Shown: positions 15,079 through 24,718 of the stretch, piece by piece | Layout: the number at the start of each line of letters is the position of its first letter | Position numbering within the stretch: position 1 is the stretch's first letter | DNA from: AG41 sp036522815 | GTDB lineage: Bacteria; Gemmatimonadota; Gemmatimonadetes; Gemmatimonadales; GWC2-71-9 | Direction of reading: 5' to 3' | Length of the DNA: 64,000 nt | Assembly (NCBI GenBank): GCA_036522815.1 | Contig: DATDFC010000041.1 | Span: 1 to 64,000 of the forward strand | Program-made: the position numbers and the translations under genes | The notes under the pieces: model-generated | What the model saw: only the letters and a program-made list of their open reading frames with translations | Databases searched by the model: none | What the model was told of the DNA's origin: nothing

Positions 15079-18000
15079 TCACAAGCCGACGGAGATGCCG
15101 ACGTTGACGACGCGGGCGCGCGGGTACGCGCCGGCATCGACGCCACGGTAGCGGGAATCGCCGCCGATGCTGTTGACCTCGGGATCAAACCCGCTGTAGC
15201 CGTCGAGCACGAACGCATTCTGCGCGGTCAGGTAGAGACGCGCCGTGCTGGCGCCGGGCAAGAGTCGCGGCGGCAGCTGGTAGGCGAGCGTGATCGTCTG
15301 CAGCCGCAGGAACGAGCCATCTTCCACGAACGTGCTATAGAGGCGCCGGGGCCGGGCATTGTTGGCGCGTGGGATCATCGTATTGGTGTTCTGCGGCGTC
15401 CAGCGATCGAGTACCTCGGCCCGCTCGTTCAGGAACCCGGTCGCCAGCTCACTGAACACGTTGTTGACGTTGGCGACCTTGTTACCGTACGAGAAGTTGA
15501 AGAACACGTCCAGCGAGAGCGGTCCCAGCGCGAGATTGTTGCCGAAGCCCCCGTAGAATTTCGGCTCGGTGTAGCCGATGATGGTGCGATCGGCCGGCGT
15601 GATCAGGCCATCGCCGTCCAGGTCCGCCACCTTGTATTCGCCCGGCGTACAGTCCGCCGTCTGCGGCGGCTGCAGATAGCAGGCGTCGCCCGGTTGCCAC
15701 AGGCCGGTGACCTTGTAGCCGTAAATGGCGCCGAGTGGCTGGCCCACCTGGACGACGAAGCTCTCGTTGCCGTCGAGGAACCAGCCGTACCGCTCGGCGC
15801 CGGGGAACATGACATTCACGCCACCCAGGTCCAGCACTCGGTTACGGTTGGCCGCCACGTTGAGGGAGCTGCGCCAGCTGAAACTGCCGCGTTGCAGGGT
15901 GAGCGTGGAGAGCCCCAGCTCGACGCCCTTGTTCTGTACGGAACCGACGTTGCGCAGCTGCCGCGAATAGCCCGACGTCCGCGGCAGGTTCGTCCACAGC
16001 AACAGGTCGTTGGTCACGGAGCGGTAGGCGTCGATCGTGAGCGAGAGGCGGTTGTCGAACAGGCCGGCGTCGATGCCGATGTTGGCCTGCCGGGTCGTCT
16101 CCCATTTGAGGTTGGGATTCGGGGCGTCGCCCGACGGCACCAGGGTCACGACCTGCGTGTTCGTTCCGATGCCGACGAAGACGGGGACCATGCGGGCGAG
16201 CGACTGGTACTGGCTCACCGCCTGGTTGCCGGTGGTCCCGTAGCTGAGGCGCAGCTTCAACTCGCTGAAGGGCGACCGGCCCCGCAGGAACGGCTCATCC
16301 GACACGCGCCAGGCGAACGCGGCCGAGGGAAAGAAGGACCACTTGTTGTTGGCGCCGAACCGGCTCGAGCCGTCGCGTCGCGCGGTCACCGTGAACAGGT
16401 AGCGATCGCGCAGATTGTAGTTGGCACGGCCGAACATCGAGAGCAGGCCCCAGTCGTTGTAGCCACTCGACACCGTCCGCTGGCTCGACCCCGACCCCAG
16501 GTCGTACCACTCGATCTCATCGGTCGGGAAGTTCTCGGCGTGCGACCCTGACGACTCCCACTCCCCCGTCTGCACCGAGAGCCCGCCCAGCAGATCGAGC
16601 GTGCCGGGTCCGGTGGGGCGGTGGTAGCTCACGGTGTTCTCGTTGGTGATCTCACGCTCGTAGCCCGTACCCATGCTGGCGCTGCCGTTGACGGACGCGC
16701 CGGCCGCGACGGTCCGCGGGGCGAAATAGGGGTTCCGCCAGAAGTGCGCGTTGGTGCCGATGGTGCTCTTGAAGCGCAGCGCGTCGTTGACCTGGAACTC
16801 GGCGAACACGCTGCCGACCAGACGCCACTCGTTCCGCTGGTCGGTGATCTCGGAGATGTTGGCGAGCGGGTTCTCCAGCTGCTCGCCCAGGATCGCCCGC
16901 AGGTTCCAATCGCCGTCGGCGTTCTTCGGGGGAAGGGACGGATCGAAGTTCATGGCGGCGAGGATGCCGCGCGCGCTGGCGCCGATGGCACCGTTCTCGG
17001 TCCAGTCGATGGACTGCTTCACCCGCGCCACGCTCAAGTTCGTGCCCGCCCGGAAGCGGTCGCTCATCTCGCGGTCCAGGTTGAAGCGGAGGCCATAGCG
17101 CTCGAATCCGGAGTGGATGATGATGCCGTCCTGGGTCAAGTAATTCCCCGAGAGGAGGTAGCGCGTCTTGGCGTCGCCGCCCGAGAGCGTGAGCGCATGG
17201 TTCTGCTGGGCGGCGGTCCGCAGCAGCATGTTCGGGTAGTTGTACGTCTGCGCGCTCGCGATCTGTTGCGGGGTATAGCGCGCGGTGCGGCCGCCGTTGA
17301 CGTAGGCTTCGTTGACCAGCGTCATGTATTGGGGCCCGGTGAGCACGGGAATCCGCTTGCTGATGTCCTGCATGCCGTAGCTCGACTCCAACGTGACGCG
17401 ATCGTGGCCGCGCTGGCCGCGCTTGGTGGTGATCAACACCACCCCGTTGGCGCCACGCGAGCCGTACACCGCCGTGGCCGAGGCGTCCTTCAGGATCTCG
17501 ACCGACTCGATATCGCCGGGATTGATCTCGTTGAGCGGGTTGTAGGTCGGGTCGTCGGAGTTCGTGCCCTGCATGGCCGGCAGCCCGTCGACCACGTAGA
17601 GGGGCTCGCTGTTGGCGCTGATCGACGCGGTCCCGCGCACGCGCACGCTCGCGCCGGACCCGGGGATGCCGCTGTTCACGACGACCTGGACACCGGCGGC
17701 CTTGCCCTGGAGGGCGTTCGAGACCGCGCTGGTCGGGGCCGCCTTGAGCAGCACGTCCTCGCCGCGCACCGAGGCCACGGAGCCGGTGAGATCCCGCTTC
17801 TGGACCGTGCCGTAGCCGATCGCCACCACGGTCTCGAGCTGCACCGCCTGCTGCTGCAGGGCGAGGTCCGCGGTGGCGGTCTGCCCCGCCACCACGACGA
17901 CGCCCGTATCCACCGTGCTGCTGTAGCCGATGAGTCGAGCGCGGACGCGGTACGCGCCAGGGGGCACGTTGGCGATCGTGTACCGGCCGTCGGCGCCGGT

Positions 18001-18174
18001 GGCGCCCTCGAGCCGCGTGCCGACCACCGTGACGCCGGCGCCGGCGAGCGGCGCGCCCGTCTCTTGTGAGGTCACGGTGCCGGCGATCGTACCTGTTGGC
18101 TGGCCCACGTCCTGGGCCGTGCCCACTCGAACCGGCAAGCTCAGACACAGCAATAGGACACCGAAGCGTTTCAT
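15079..18174 (-). CDS. SusC/RagA-family TonB-dependent transporter (pair 1)
   Basis: This is an outer-membrane 22-strand barrel that imports glycan oligomers with TonB energy. The 1031-aa protein has a signal peptide (to about GTAQ), a carboxypeptidase-regulatory-like domain (GTIAGTVTSQETGAPLAGAGVTV, about 28-110), a plug with AIGYGTVQKRDLTGSVASV and SVEILKDASATAVYGSRG, and a barrel ending RVVNVGISVGL. It lacks the STN domain seen in the next pair, so it is probably not a sigma-factor signaller. GGAGG lies 6 nt before the ATG at 18174; the longer upstream frame has no signal peptide. The 436-bp gap upstream suggests its own promoter. Confidence 0.95.
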   Translation of the reverse strand: MKRFGVLLLCLSLPVRVGTAQDVGQPTGTIAGTVTSQETGAPLAGAGVTVVGTRLEGATGADGRYTIANVPPGAYRVRARLIGYSSTVDTGVVVVAGQTATADLALQQQAVQLETVVAIGYGTVQKRDLTGSVASVRGEDVLLKAAPTSAVSNALQGKAAGVQVVVNSGIPGSGASVRVRGTASISANSEPLYVVDGLPAMQGTNSDDPTYNPLNEINPGDIESVEILKDASATAVYGSRGANGVVLITTKRGQRGHDRVTLESSYGMQDISKRIPVLTGPQYMTLVNEAYVNGGRTARYTPQQIASAQTYNYPNMLLRTAAQQNHALTLSGGDAKTRYLLSGNYLTQDGIIIHSGFERYGLRFNLDREMSDRFRAGTNLSVARVKQSIDWTENGAIGASARGILAAMNFDPSLPPKNADGDWNLRAILGEQLENPLANISEITDQRNEWRLVGSVFAEFQVNDALRFKSTIGTNAHFWRNPYFAPRTVAAGASVNGSASMGTGYEREITNENTVSYHRPTGPGTLDLLGGLSVQTGEWESSGSHAENFPTDEIEWYDLGSGSSQRTVSSGYNDWGLLSMFGRANYNLRDRYLFTVTARRDGSSRFGANNKWSFFPSAAFAWRVSDEPFLRGRSPFSELKLRLSYGTTGNQAVSQYQSLARMVPVFVGIGTNTQVVTLVPSGDAPNPNLKWETTRQANIGIDAGLFDNRLSLTIDAYRSVTNDLLLWTNLPRTSGYSRQLRNVGSVQNKGVELGLSTLTLQRGSFSWRSSLNVAANRNRVLDLGGVNVMFPGAERYGWFLDGNESFVVQVGQPLGAIYGYKVTGLWQPGDACYLQPPQTADCTPGEYKVADLDGDGLITPADRTIIGYTEPKFYGGFGNNLALGPLSLDVFFNFSYGNKVANVNNVFSELATGFLNERAEVLDRWTPQNTNTMIPRANNARPRRLYSTFVEDGSFLRLQTITLAYQLPPRLLPGASTARLYLTAQNAFVLDGYSGFDPEVNSIGGDSRYRGVDAGAYPRARVVNVGISVGL

Positions 18175-18244
18175 GGCAGCCTCCGGCAGCGAAGCGGTGA
18201 GGCGAAGCTCGAGAACTGCGGGAACGGGATAGCGAGGCGGGCGA

Positions 18245-18258
18245 CGTCGAATTCGACG
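18245..18258. promoter_or_regulatory. 14-bp perfect palindrome upstream of SusC-1
   Basis: CGTCGAATTCGACG is a perfect palindrome located 71 bp before the start codon of SusC-1. Its size and position would suit an operator for a dimeric repressor or activator. It could also be chance; no second copy was found upstream of the other SusC genes. Confidence 0.35.
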
Positions 18259-18406
18259 CCGCTGTCGGCGTGCGGACACAACAAGACGGACATGGACGTC
18301 GTCCCCCTGGGCGGCACAAGGGTGCAACGGTGACGGTCGGCGACGGGGCACTTCAAATTCGAGGCCGGCGCGATCGCGAATCGGCCCGCGTCGCGCGCGT
18401 GCCGAG

Positions 18407-18422
18407 TGTGACAAGACTCACA
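18407..18422. promoter_or_regulatory. CRP/FNR-like binding site (TGTGA-N6-TCACA)
   Basis: TGTGACAAGACTCACA has both half-sites of the CRP consensus without a mismatch. It lies 233 bp before the SusC-1 start codon, in the control region between two glycan uptake pairs. CRP-family regulation of sugar uptake is well known; that this organism uses it here is inference. Confidence 0.5.
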
Positions 18423-18575
18423 AGGGGTTAGCGCCGCGCGCGCGATCGGGCGGCGGGCCGCGTGCGTTGCGCGTCGTCTACGACGTGCTCGTCACCGATG
18501 CGGAATGCGTGCGACGTCGACTACGTGCGACGGGTCAGCCGGGCGATGATGCGAACGTGCAGCTTGGAAGCGAGC

Positions 18576-18603
18576 CGCCCCTCGCCGAACGAGCCGAGGG
18601 GCG
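18576..18603 (-). terminator. Hairpin after SusD of pair 2
   Basis: A 9-bp GC-rich stem (CGCCCCTCG with its complement CGAGGGGCG) and a 10-nt loop lie 8 bp past the SusD-2 stop on the minus strand. No T-run follows, so it may act as an mRNA-protecting or attenuating hairpin rather than a full terminator. Confidence 0.45.
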
Positions 18604-18610
18604 CGTGCGA

Positions 18611-20215
18611 TCACGGCACGGTCACGCCGGCCGGACAGGGGGTGCCACCGTACCCCGGGTTCTGACAGAGGGCGGGATTGGCGTCGATCTGTGCCTGAGG
18701 AATCGGCCACCGCTTCTTGTACTCGTCCGGCGCCGTCTTGGGCGGTGCGAAACTCGGATCGTGCGCGATGAGGCTGTTCTTCCAGTAACCCGGCTCCTCC
18801 GAGTCGCGCCGCACCAGATCGAACCAGCGCTTGGCTTCGAAGGCGAACTCCCAGGCGCGCTCCATGAAGATCGCATCGCGCACCGACAGCTTGTCCATCG
18901 CTTCGCCGGCGGTACCGTAGTCATGCGGCTCGGTGCGGGCCTGGGCGCCGGTGCCCTTGCGGGCGCGGGCGCGGATCATGTTCAAGTACTGCACGGCGAC
19001 GCCGGTGTTGCCGAGCTCGTTCTGCGCCTCGGCGTAGATCAGCAGCGCTTCGGCGTAGCGGTACAGGGGGACGTCCACGTCGCCCAGCCACCAGGTCGCG
19101 CCGTTGTCGCTCTTGCGGTACTTGTACGGCATGGGTCCGTCCCCCAGCGTGTCCGCACAGATCGTCAGGCCGCAGCCGCCCGCGACGTACGCCGAGTCGG
19201 TCTTGTATCCCTCGAAGCCGCGCGATCCACGGTAGTCGCCCCGGAGATAGCTGTTCAAGAACCAGTCGGTCGGGTGGATCAACCCCCAGCCGCCGCCCTG
19301 CCCGGCGTCCAGTCCCCAGTCGCGCGGATAGTAGAAGAGCTGAAAGATGTTGCTGGTGCGATCGACGACGCCGGAGTTGGTGACCACCAGGATCTCCTCC
19401 GGGTTGCCCTTGTTGCTGGGCAGGAACGTCTTGATGTAGTCGTCGTTGAGCGACCAGAGACCGGAGGCGATGACGCTGTCGGCCCAGTCGGAGGCGAGCT
19501 GCCACTCGTTCTTCCCCATGAAGCTCGAGCGCCAGAGGTACAGGTCGGCCAACGCCATCTCGGCCGCCCCCTTGGTGACGCGCCCCTGGGTCGGGTCGCC
19601 GTAGCCGTCGTCCCCCGACCATGCGGCGGGGAGGCCCGCCTTGGCCTCGGTCAGATCCTTGATCACCGCCTGATGAACCGCTTCGACCGTGGCGCGGGTC
19701 GGGCTCGGGTTCGCCTGCTCCTCCGGAGTGAGGAGCAGCGGCACCCCGTCGTACATCTTGCTCAACCGCAGATAGGCATACCCGCGCAGGAACTTTGCCT
19801 CGGCGAGATTATACGCCTTGGTGAGGGTGTCCGAGGTCTGAATGCCCGGTCCCTTGGCGAGCACCAGGTTCGCCTCCGTGATGACGGCGTAGTGGGTGCC
19901 GAACGGCACCGTCGCACGACCGCTCGACGCGCTCCAGTTGAGACGGTCGGGCCCGTAGGTCCCGGCGTTGGGCTCGCGATTGTCCGCGCGCGTCTGATCG
20001 GACGCGAGCTCGGGCGTCGTCCAATTGCTTTGCCCTTGGAACCCGCGCAACGCACTGTAGATCGCGAGCGTGCCGCTGTTCAGATCGGCGCCCGTCTTGA
20101 AGAAGGTGTCGGTGGTCGTGAATCCCTTGGGATTCTCGAGCAGCAGGTCGGAGCACGCGGCGAGCGACAAGCCGACCGCGAGCACCAGGGGCGTAAGCGA
20201 TGGCTGGTATCTCAT
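18611..20215 (-). CDS. SusD/RagB-family glycan-binding lipoprotein (pair 2)
   Basis: This 534-aa lipoprotein (signal with lipobox SLAAC, mature start SDLLLENPKGF) belongs to the same family as the SusD of pair 1. It shares with it LNDDYIKTFLPSNKGN, YRYAEALLIYAEAQNELG, NMIRARARKGTG and the KRWFDLVR motif near the C-terminus. The two are clear paralogues, so the tandem pairs probably arose by duplication and then diverged in ligand specificity. The ATG at 20215 has GAGGA upstream. The gene starts 17 bp after its SusC partner and ends near a hairpin. The ligand is unknown. Confidence 0.92.
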   Translation of the reverse strand: MRYQPSLTPLVLAVGLSLAACSDLLLENPKGFTTTDTFFKTGADLNSGTLAIYSALRGFQGQSNWTTPELASDQTRADNREPNAGTYGPDRLNWSASSGRATVPFGTHYAVITEANLVLAKGPGIQTSDTLTKAYNLAEAKFLRGYAYLRLSKMYDGVPLLLTPEEQANPSPTRATVEAVHQAVIKDLTEAKAGLPAAWSGDDGYGDPTQGRVTKGAAEMALADLYLWRSSFMGKNEWQLASDWADSVIASGLWSLNDDYIKTFLPSNKGNPEEILVVTNSGVVDRTSNIFQLFYYPRDWGLDAGQGGGWGLIHPTDWFLNSYLRGDYRGSRGFEGYKTDSAYVAGGCGLTICADTLGDGPMPYKYRKSDNGATWWLGDVDVPLYRYAEALLIYAEAQNELGNTGVAVQYLNMIRARARKGTGAQARTEPHDYGTAGEAMDKLSVRDAIFMERAWEFAFEAKRWFDLVRRDSEEPGYWKNSLIAHDPSFAPPKTAPDEYKKRWPIPQAQIDANPALCQNPGYGGTPCPAGVTVP

Positions 20216-20232
20216 GGCTGTGTCCTCGCGGC

Positions 20233-23200
20233 TCAGAAGGTGGCCCGGACGCCGAAGTTCCACACGCGCGACCGCGGGTAGGCGCCGATGTCGATCAGGC
20301 CATAGCGCGGATCCCCGCCCTGGCTGTTCACGTCTGGGTCGAAGCCCGAGTAGCCGGTGATCGTGAACAGGTTCTGGCCCGTGACGTACACGCGGGCCGA
20401 CGCGGCGCCACGGAACAGCAGGCCCGCCGGCAAGTCGTAGCCGAGCGTGAGGGTCTGGAGCCGCAGATACGATCCGTCTTCCACGAACGTGCTGTAGAGC
20501 GAGCGGGCGCGGTCGCGATTGGGTCGCGGCACCATGGTGTTGGTGTGCGTGGAGTCCCAATGATCCAGCACGCAGGTCCGCTCGTTCGCCTGCATGATGT
20601 CGAGGCAGCCGTACGCGTTTCCGGCGTTGATCACCTTGTTGCCGTACACGAAGTTCAGCAGCGCGTCGAGCGAGAACCGGCCGTAGGTGACCGTGTTGCT
20701 GAAGCCCCCGAAGAACTTCGGCTGACTGTTGCCGAGGATGGTGCGGTCGGCCGCGGTGATCTTACCGTCCCCGTTCAGGTCGGCGACTTTGTACTCGCCT
20801 GGCGTGCAGGCAGTCTTGTCCGTGAGGTAGCACGCGGCGCCTGTATCGCCCCGCTGCCACAGGCCGGTGACCTGATAGCCGTAGATCGCGCCAAGCGGCT
20901 CGCCCACGCGCACCAGGTACACGTCGCCCGCGTCGAAGAAGTTGCCCGTCCGTGGAGTCACGGTGAACTGCCTGATGGGCACGGGCTTGCCCGAGGTGTC
21001 CGGGCGCGTCCCGAGATCGAGCACTTGGTTGCCGTTGTGTGAAAGGGTCAGCGTACTGCGCCAGTTGAGGTCGGGGCGGGAGACGTTGACGGTCGTGAGC
21101 GACAACTCCACGCCGTTGTTCTGGATCGATCCGACGTTTTGCAGCTGCTGGCTGTAGCCGGTCGTCACGGGGACGTTCATCAGGAGCAGCAGGTCTCGCG
21201 TCTTCGAGCGGTAGACGTCGAGCGAAAACGCGACCCGATTGTCGAGCACCGCCCCGTCGAGCCCCGCGTTGAACTCCGTCTTCTGCTCCCAGTGGAGGTC
21301 CGGATTGGGCATGAGGCTGCTCAGCGTCATCGCTGGAATCTCCGTCGGGCCCGATGCGACCCAGCCGACCGAGAGCTGTGACAGAGACTGGTACGGGTTG
21401 ACGGCCTGATTGCCGACCGTGCCGTAGCTCAACCGCAGCTTGAGATCGCTGAACAGCGACTGCCCCCGCATGAACTGCTCGTCGCCCATGCGCCAGGCGA
21501 AGGCGCCGGACGGGAAGAAGCCCCACTTGTGGTTGGCACCGAACACACTCGAGCCGTCGCGCCGCCCGGTGAGCGTGAAGAGGTATTTGTCGGCGACGTT
21601 GTAGTTGGCGCGCCCCAGGTAGGAGATCAGCGCGTGCTCGCTGACGCCGCTCCCCGGCGGATAGAGCTGCGATCCGGAGCCGAGATTGTAGACGTTGGTG
21701 AAATCCGTCGGGAAACCCGCCGCGGTGGCCGTGACACTCTCATCGTACCACGTCTGCACCGAAAACCCGCCCAACAGGTCGAGATTGCCGGGTCCCAGGG
21801 GACGCGCGTACGTAATGGTATTCTCGCTCGTGAGATTGCGCCCCTGACTCGTGTACATCCACCCGCTGCCGCTGTTGCCGCCATCGAGAATGGTACGCGG
21901 GGCGAAAAAGTGGATCCCATCGAACTGGAAGTTCCCACCCAGAGTGCTCTTCAGCTTGAGCGAGGGGCTGAGCGCCAGCTCACCGAACACGCTGCCCAGC
22001 AGACGGGACGTGGTGTTCAGGTCGGTCTCCTCGAGTGCGTTCGCGATCGGATTCGGGACGGGCTCCGTCGAGGGGGAGGTCTTGATCCAGTTGCCGGCCG
22101 AGTCTTTCGGCGCCTGGAACGGGGCGAACTGCATGGCCGCCTGGATGCCGTTGGCGCTGTTCCCGAGCGAGCCGTTCTCCACTCGGGCGGCGTTGCGCGC
22201 GACGCGCGTCATGCTCAGGCTCGAGCCCCAGCGGAACCGGCTGCTCGCGTTGCCGTCGAGGTTGAGCCGCACGCTGTAGCGGTTGAAGTCCGAGCCGATC
22301 TCGATGCCCTGCTGCCGCGTGAAGTTGCCGCTGATCAGGTAGCGCAGCTTCTGGTCACCCCCGGACAGACTGAGTCCCTGATTCGCTTGGAGACCGGTGC
22401 GCAGCATCATCGCAGGGTAATTGTACGTCACAGCGGACGCGATCTGTGCGGCGCTGAACGGCACGCTCGCCGGGGCGCCCCCGGCGTTGAGATACGCTTG
22501 GTTGGACAGCTGCATGAACTGCGGGGCGTTCAGTACCGAGATCGTCTTCGCGATGTTCTGGAAGCCGACGCTCGACTCCACTGTGAACTGCGTTGTGCCC
22601 GTCTGACCCCGCTTGGTGGTGATCAGCACCACGCCGTTGGCGCCGCGCGCGCCGTAGATCGCCGTCGCGGACGCGTCCTTGAGAATGTCGATCGACTCGA
22701 TCTCGTTCGGGTCGACTGACATCAGAGGATTGTTTTTGGGGTCGGTGTCGTTCGACCCCTGCTCCGCCGGCAGGCCGTCGATCACGTATAACGGCTCCGT
22801 GTTGGCCGTGATCGAGCCGGTGCCCCGCACACGCACCTGGATCCCCACGCCCGGCATCCCGGAATTCGAGGTCACCTGCACGCCCGCGACCTTGCCCTGC
22901 AGGCCGGCGGTGAGCGTGACCGTCGGAGCCGCCTTGGTCTCGAACTGCTCGGCGGTCACGGACGCCACCGCTCCGGTGAGATTCCGCCGGTCGGCGGCAC
23001 CATACCCGATCGCGACGACCGGATTCAGCTCGATCGCACTTCTGGCCAGCTGGACATCGGCGACGGCCTGCTCACCGTCCTGCACCGTCACGCTGACCAG
23101 TGCCGCCGTGTAGCCCAGCATGCGTACGCGTATCCGATAGCTCCCCGCCGCGACCCCGGGGATCGTAAAGCGACCGTCGGCGCCCGTCTTGGCCGTGAGC

Positions 23201-23631
23201 GCCGTCCCGACGAGCGTGACCATCGCGTCCACCACCGGAGCCCCGGTGCTCGAGTCTCTGACCGTTCCGGCGATCGACCCGGACTGTCGCCGCGCGCGCC
23301 CGGCCGATCGGTCCGTGACGAGCAGAATCTGACCGCTGCCGTCCAGCGTGGACGCGACACCGGTGCCGTGCAGCAGCGCATCGAGCGCGGCCTCAACCCG
23401 CACCGCGGCGAGCTGCACGGACACCGGTCGGTTCAGCGGCACGACGCGACCGGAGTAGGCGATACGCACGCCGGTCTGCCGCGCGACCGTGTCGAGCGCG
23501 TCCTTCAGGGGCACGCCCTCGAGCGTGAGCGTCACCGTGCGGTCCAACGGCGACGCGGCGGCCGCCTGCTGCGACCAAACCGGCGCCGTCGCCGCGACGA
23601 GCAACCCTGCAAACGGAATCAGCAATCGCAT
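20233..23631 (-). CDS. SusC/RagA-family TonB-dependent transducer with STN domain (pair 2)
   Basis: This 1132-aa outer-membrane receptor has a signal peptide (to about VWSQQA) and then an STN (secretin/TonB short N-terminal) domain at about residues 33-90 (LTLEGVPLKDALDTVARQTGVRIAYSG). A carboxypeptidase-regulatory-like domain (GSIAGTVRDSSTGAPVVDAMVTLVG), a plug (AIGYGAADRRNLTGAVASV, IDILKDASATAIYGARGANG) and the barrel follow. STN domains contact a FecR-type anti-sigma factor, and the fecR and ECF sigma genes lie directly upstream on the same strand, so binding of a substrate may switch on this locus. GGAGGAG precedes the ATG. The C-terminus ends NFGVRATF, as expected for a barrel. Confidence 0.95.
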   Translation of the reverse strand: MRLLIPFAGLLVAATAPVWSQQAAAASPLDRTVTLTLEGVPLKDALDTVARQTGVRIAYSGRVVPLNRPVSVQLAAVRVEAALDALLHGTGVASTLDGSGQILLVTDRSAGRARRQSGSIAGTVRDSSTGAPVVDAMVTLVGTALTAKTGADGRFTIPGVAAGSYRIRVRMLGYTAALVSVTVQDGEQAVADVQLARSAIELNPVVAIGYGAADRRNLTGAVASVTAEQFETKAAPTVTLTAGLQGKVAGVQVTSNSGMPGVGIQVRVRGTGSITANTEPLYVIDGLPAEQGSNDTDPKNNPLMSVDPNEIESIDILKDASATAIYGARGANGVVLITTKRGQTGTTQFTVESSVGFQNIAKTISVLNAPQFMQLSNQAYLNAGGAPASVPFSAAQIASAVTYNYPAMMLRTGLQANQGLSLSGGDQKLRYLISGNFTRQQGIEIGSDFNRYSVRLNLDGNASSRFRWGSSLSMTRVARNAARVENGSLGNSANGIQAAMQFAPFQAPKDSAGNWIKTSPSTEPVPNPIANALEETDLNTTSRLLGSVFGELALSPSLKLKSTLGGNFQFDGIHFFAPRTILDGGNSGSGWMYTSQGRNLTSENTITYARPLGPGNLDLLGGFSVQTWYDESVTATAAGFPTDFTNVYNLGSGSQLYPPGSGVSEHALISYLGRANYNVADKYLFTLTGRRDGSSVFGANHKWGFFPSGAFAWRMGDEQFMRGQSLFSDLKLRLSYGTVGNQAVNPYQSLSQLSVGWVASGPTEIPAMTLSSLMPNPDLHWEQKTEFNAGLDGAVLDNRVAFSLDVYRSKTRDLLLLMNVPVTTGYSQQLQNVGSIQNNGVELSLTTVNVSRPDLNWRSTLTLSHNGNQVLDLGTRPDTSGKPVPIRQFTVTPRTGNFFDAGDVYLVRVGEPLGAIYGYQVTGLWQRGDTGAACYLTDKTACTPGEYKVADLNGDGKITAADRTILGNSQPKFFGGFSNTVTYGRFSLDALLNFVYGNKVINAGNAYGCLDIMQANERTCVLDHWDSTHTNTMVPRPNRDRARSLYSTFVEDGSYLRLQTLTLGYDLPAGLLFRGAASARVYVTGQNLFTITGYSGFDPDVNSQGGDPRYGLIDIGAYPRSRVWNFGVRATF

Positions 23632-23647
23632 GGTGGGTCTCCTCCGA

Positions 23648-24661
23648 TTACGGTCGCCGACGCGAGGGTGTGAGTCGCGCCGTCCTCCCGGACCTGGTCC
23701 AGCGGGCGTCGACCACCTGGGCGAGCATCGCGAGGGCTTCATCGACCGAGCGGGTGGCGAACGCGATGGTGAGCCGTTCATCGGACCCCGCCACGCCGGT
23801 CACCGCGATATCCACGTCGTACCAGCGCTCCAGCTGCGTTACGACCTCGTCCAGGGGCGCATCGTGGAACACGAGAGTGCCGCGGGTCCACCCGAGGTAG
23901 TCTCCGAGCGAGACACCCGACGTCGCCTGCAACACGCCGCGCGCGTCGAGCACGCCGCGATCACGCGACCGCAGGCTGAGCACCGAGTCGCCGCCCCGCA
24001 GGGCCACCCGGCCGGCCGCGACCACGACCTGGAGGTAGTCGTCCTCCGGGTACGCTCGCACGTCGAAGCTGGTGCCGAGATCCTCCGTCACGCCCCGGCG
24101 GGTGCGCACCAGGAAGGGACGCCGGGGGTCGTGCCGTACCACGAAGTACGCCTCGCCGTCGAGCTCGACGGCGCGTGCACTGATGCCGAAGTCGCGCGGC
24201 ACGCGCAGCCGCGTGCCCACGCTCAACAACACGCGGCTGGAGTCGGGGAGCTCGAGCTGGAGGCGCTGTCCGGGCTGCGTGGCGTATTCGCGAAACGGCG
24301 CTACGCGCGGGCGGAGCCGCCACACGAGCGTGCCGGCCACGACACAGGCGATCGCCGCGGCGATGCGGACCATCCCAAACCGCGGCGCTGCACGCCGCAA
24401 CGGTCGGGGCCGCGCGGAGAACCCGGCCGACCCCTGCGCCGCGTGACGGCCGCGGCCTCGCAGCAGTCGGATCCGGGCCTCCGCGACGACCCAGGGCCGT
24501 GTGGTCGAGCCCGTGAGGCGCCACAGGGCGCGGATCTCGTCGAGCAGCTCACCGCGCTGCGGATCGGCGGCGATCCACGCCTGGATCGCGGCCGCCTCGT
24601 CGGGCGAGCAGTCGCCCTCGACGAAGCGCAGCAGGTCGGACTGTTCGATCCCCTCCGCCAT
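23648..24661 (-). CDS. FecR-family anti-sigma factor
   Basis: This is an inner-membrane anti-sigma factor of 337 aa. Residues 1-60 form the cytoplasmic sigma-binding domain (SDLLRFVEGDCSPDEAAAIQAWIAADP). One transmembrane helix lies around VRIAAAIACVVAGTLVW (residues 97-115). The periplasmic FecR domain has QRLQLELPDSSRVLLSVGTRL and AVELDGEAYFVV, and the C-terminal part is the STN-like domain that meets the receptor (PLDEVVTQLERWYDVDIAV). AGGAGG lies before the ATG. It sits between the sigma gene (57 bp upstream) and the STN-bearing SusC (16 bp downstream), the classical cell-surface signalling order. Confidence 0.93.
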   Translation of the reverse strand: MAEGIEQSDLLRFVEGDCSPDEAAAIQAWIAADPQRGELLDEIRALWRLTGSTTRPWVVAEARIRLLRGRGRHAAQGSAGFSARPRPLRRAAPRFGMVRIAAAIACVVAGTLVWRLRPRVAPFREYATQPGQRLQLELPDSSRVLLSVGTRLRVPRDFGISARAVELDGEAYFVVRHDPRRPFLVRTRRGVTEDLGTSFDVRAYPEDDYLQVVVAAGRVALRGGDSVLSLRSRDRGVLDARGVLQATSGVSLGDYLGWTRGTLVFHDAPLDEVVTQLERWYDVDIAVTGVAGSDERLTIAFATRSVDEALAMLAQVVDARWTRSGRTARLTPSRRRP

Positions 24662-24718
24662 GGCGAGCCTCCTGCCTCGACAACCCGCGAAGGGGACGGG
24701 AGTATGACGGCGCAGCGA

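Larger units (their letters stand above)
18175..18610. other. Intergenic control region between the two SusC/SusD pairs
   Basis: This 436-bp stretch holds no gene I can support. Read in the minus direction it contains a hairpin just after the SusD-2 stop, then a TGTGA-N6-TCACA dyad, a 14-bp palindrome about 70 bp before the SusC-1 start, and the ribosome site of SusC-1. It is the longest non-coding gap in the window and is the likely promoter region of pair 1. Confidence 0.7.

Noticed and set aside
15043..18069. Long plus-strand open frames opposite SusC-1 (502 and 482 aa)
   Set aside because: They mirror the receptor gene, have Arg/Val/Gly-rich composition without domains, and lack ribosome sites.
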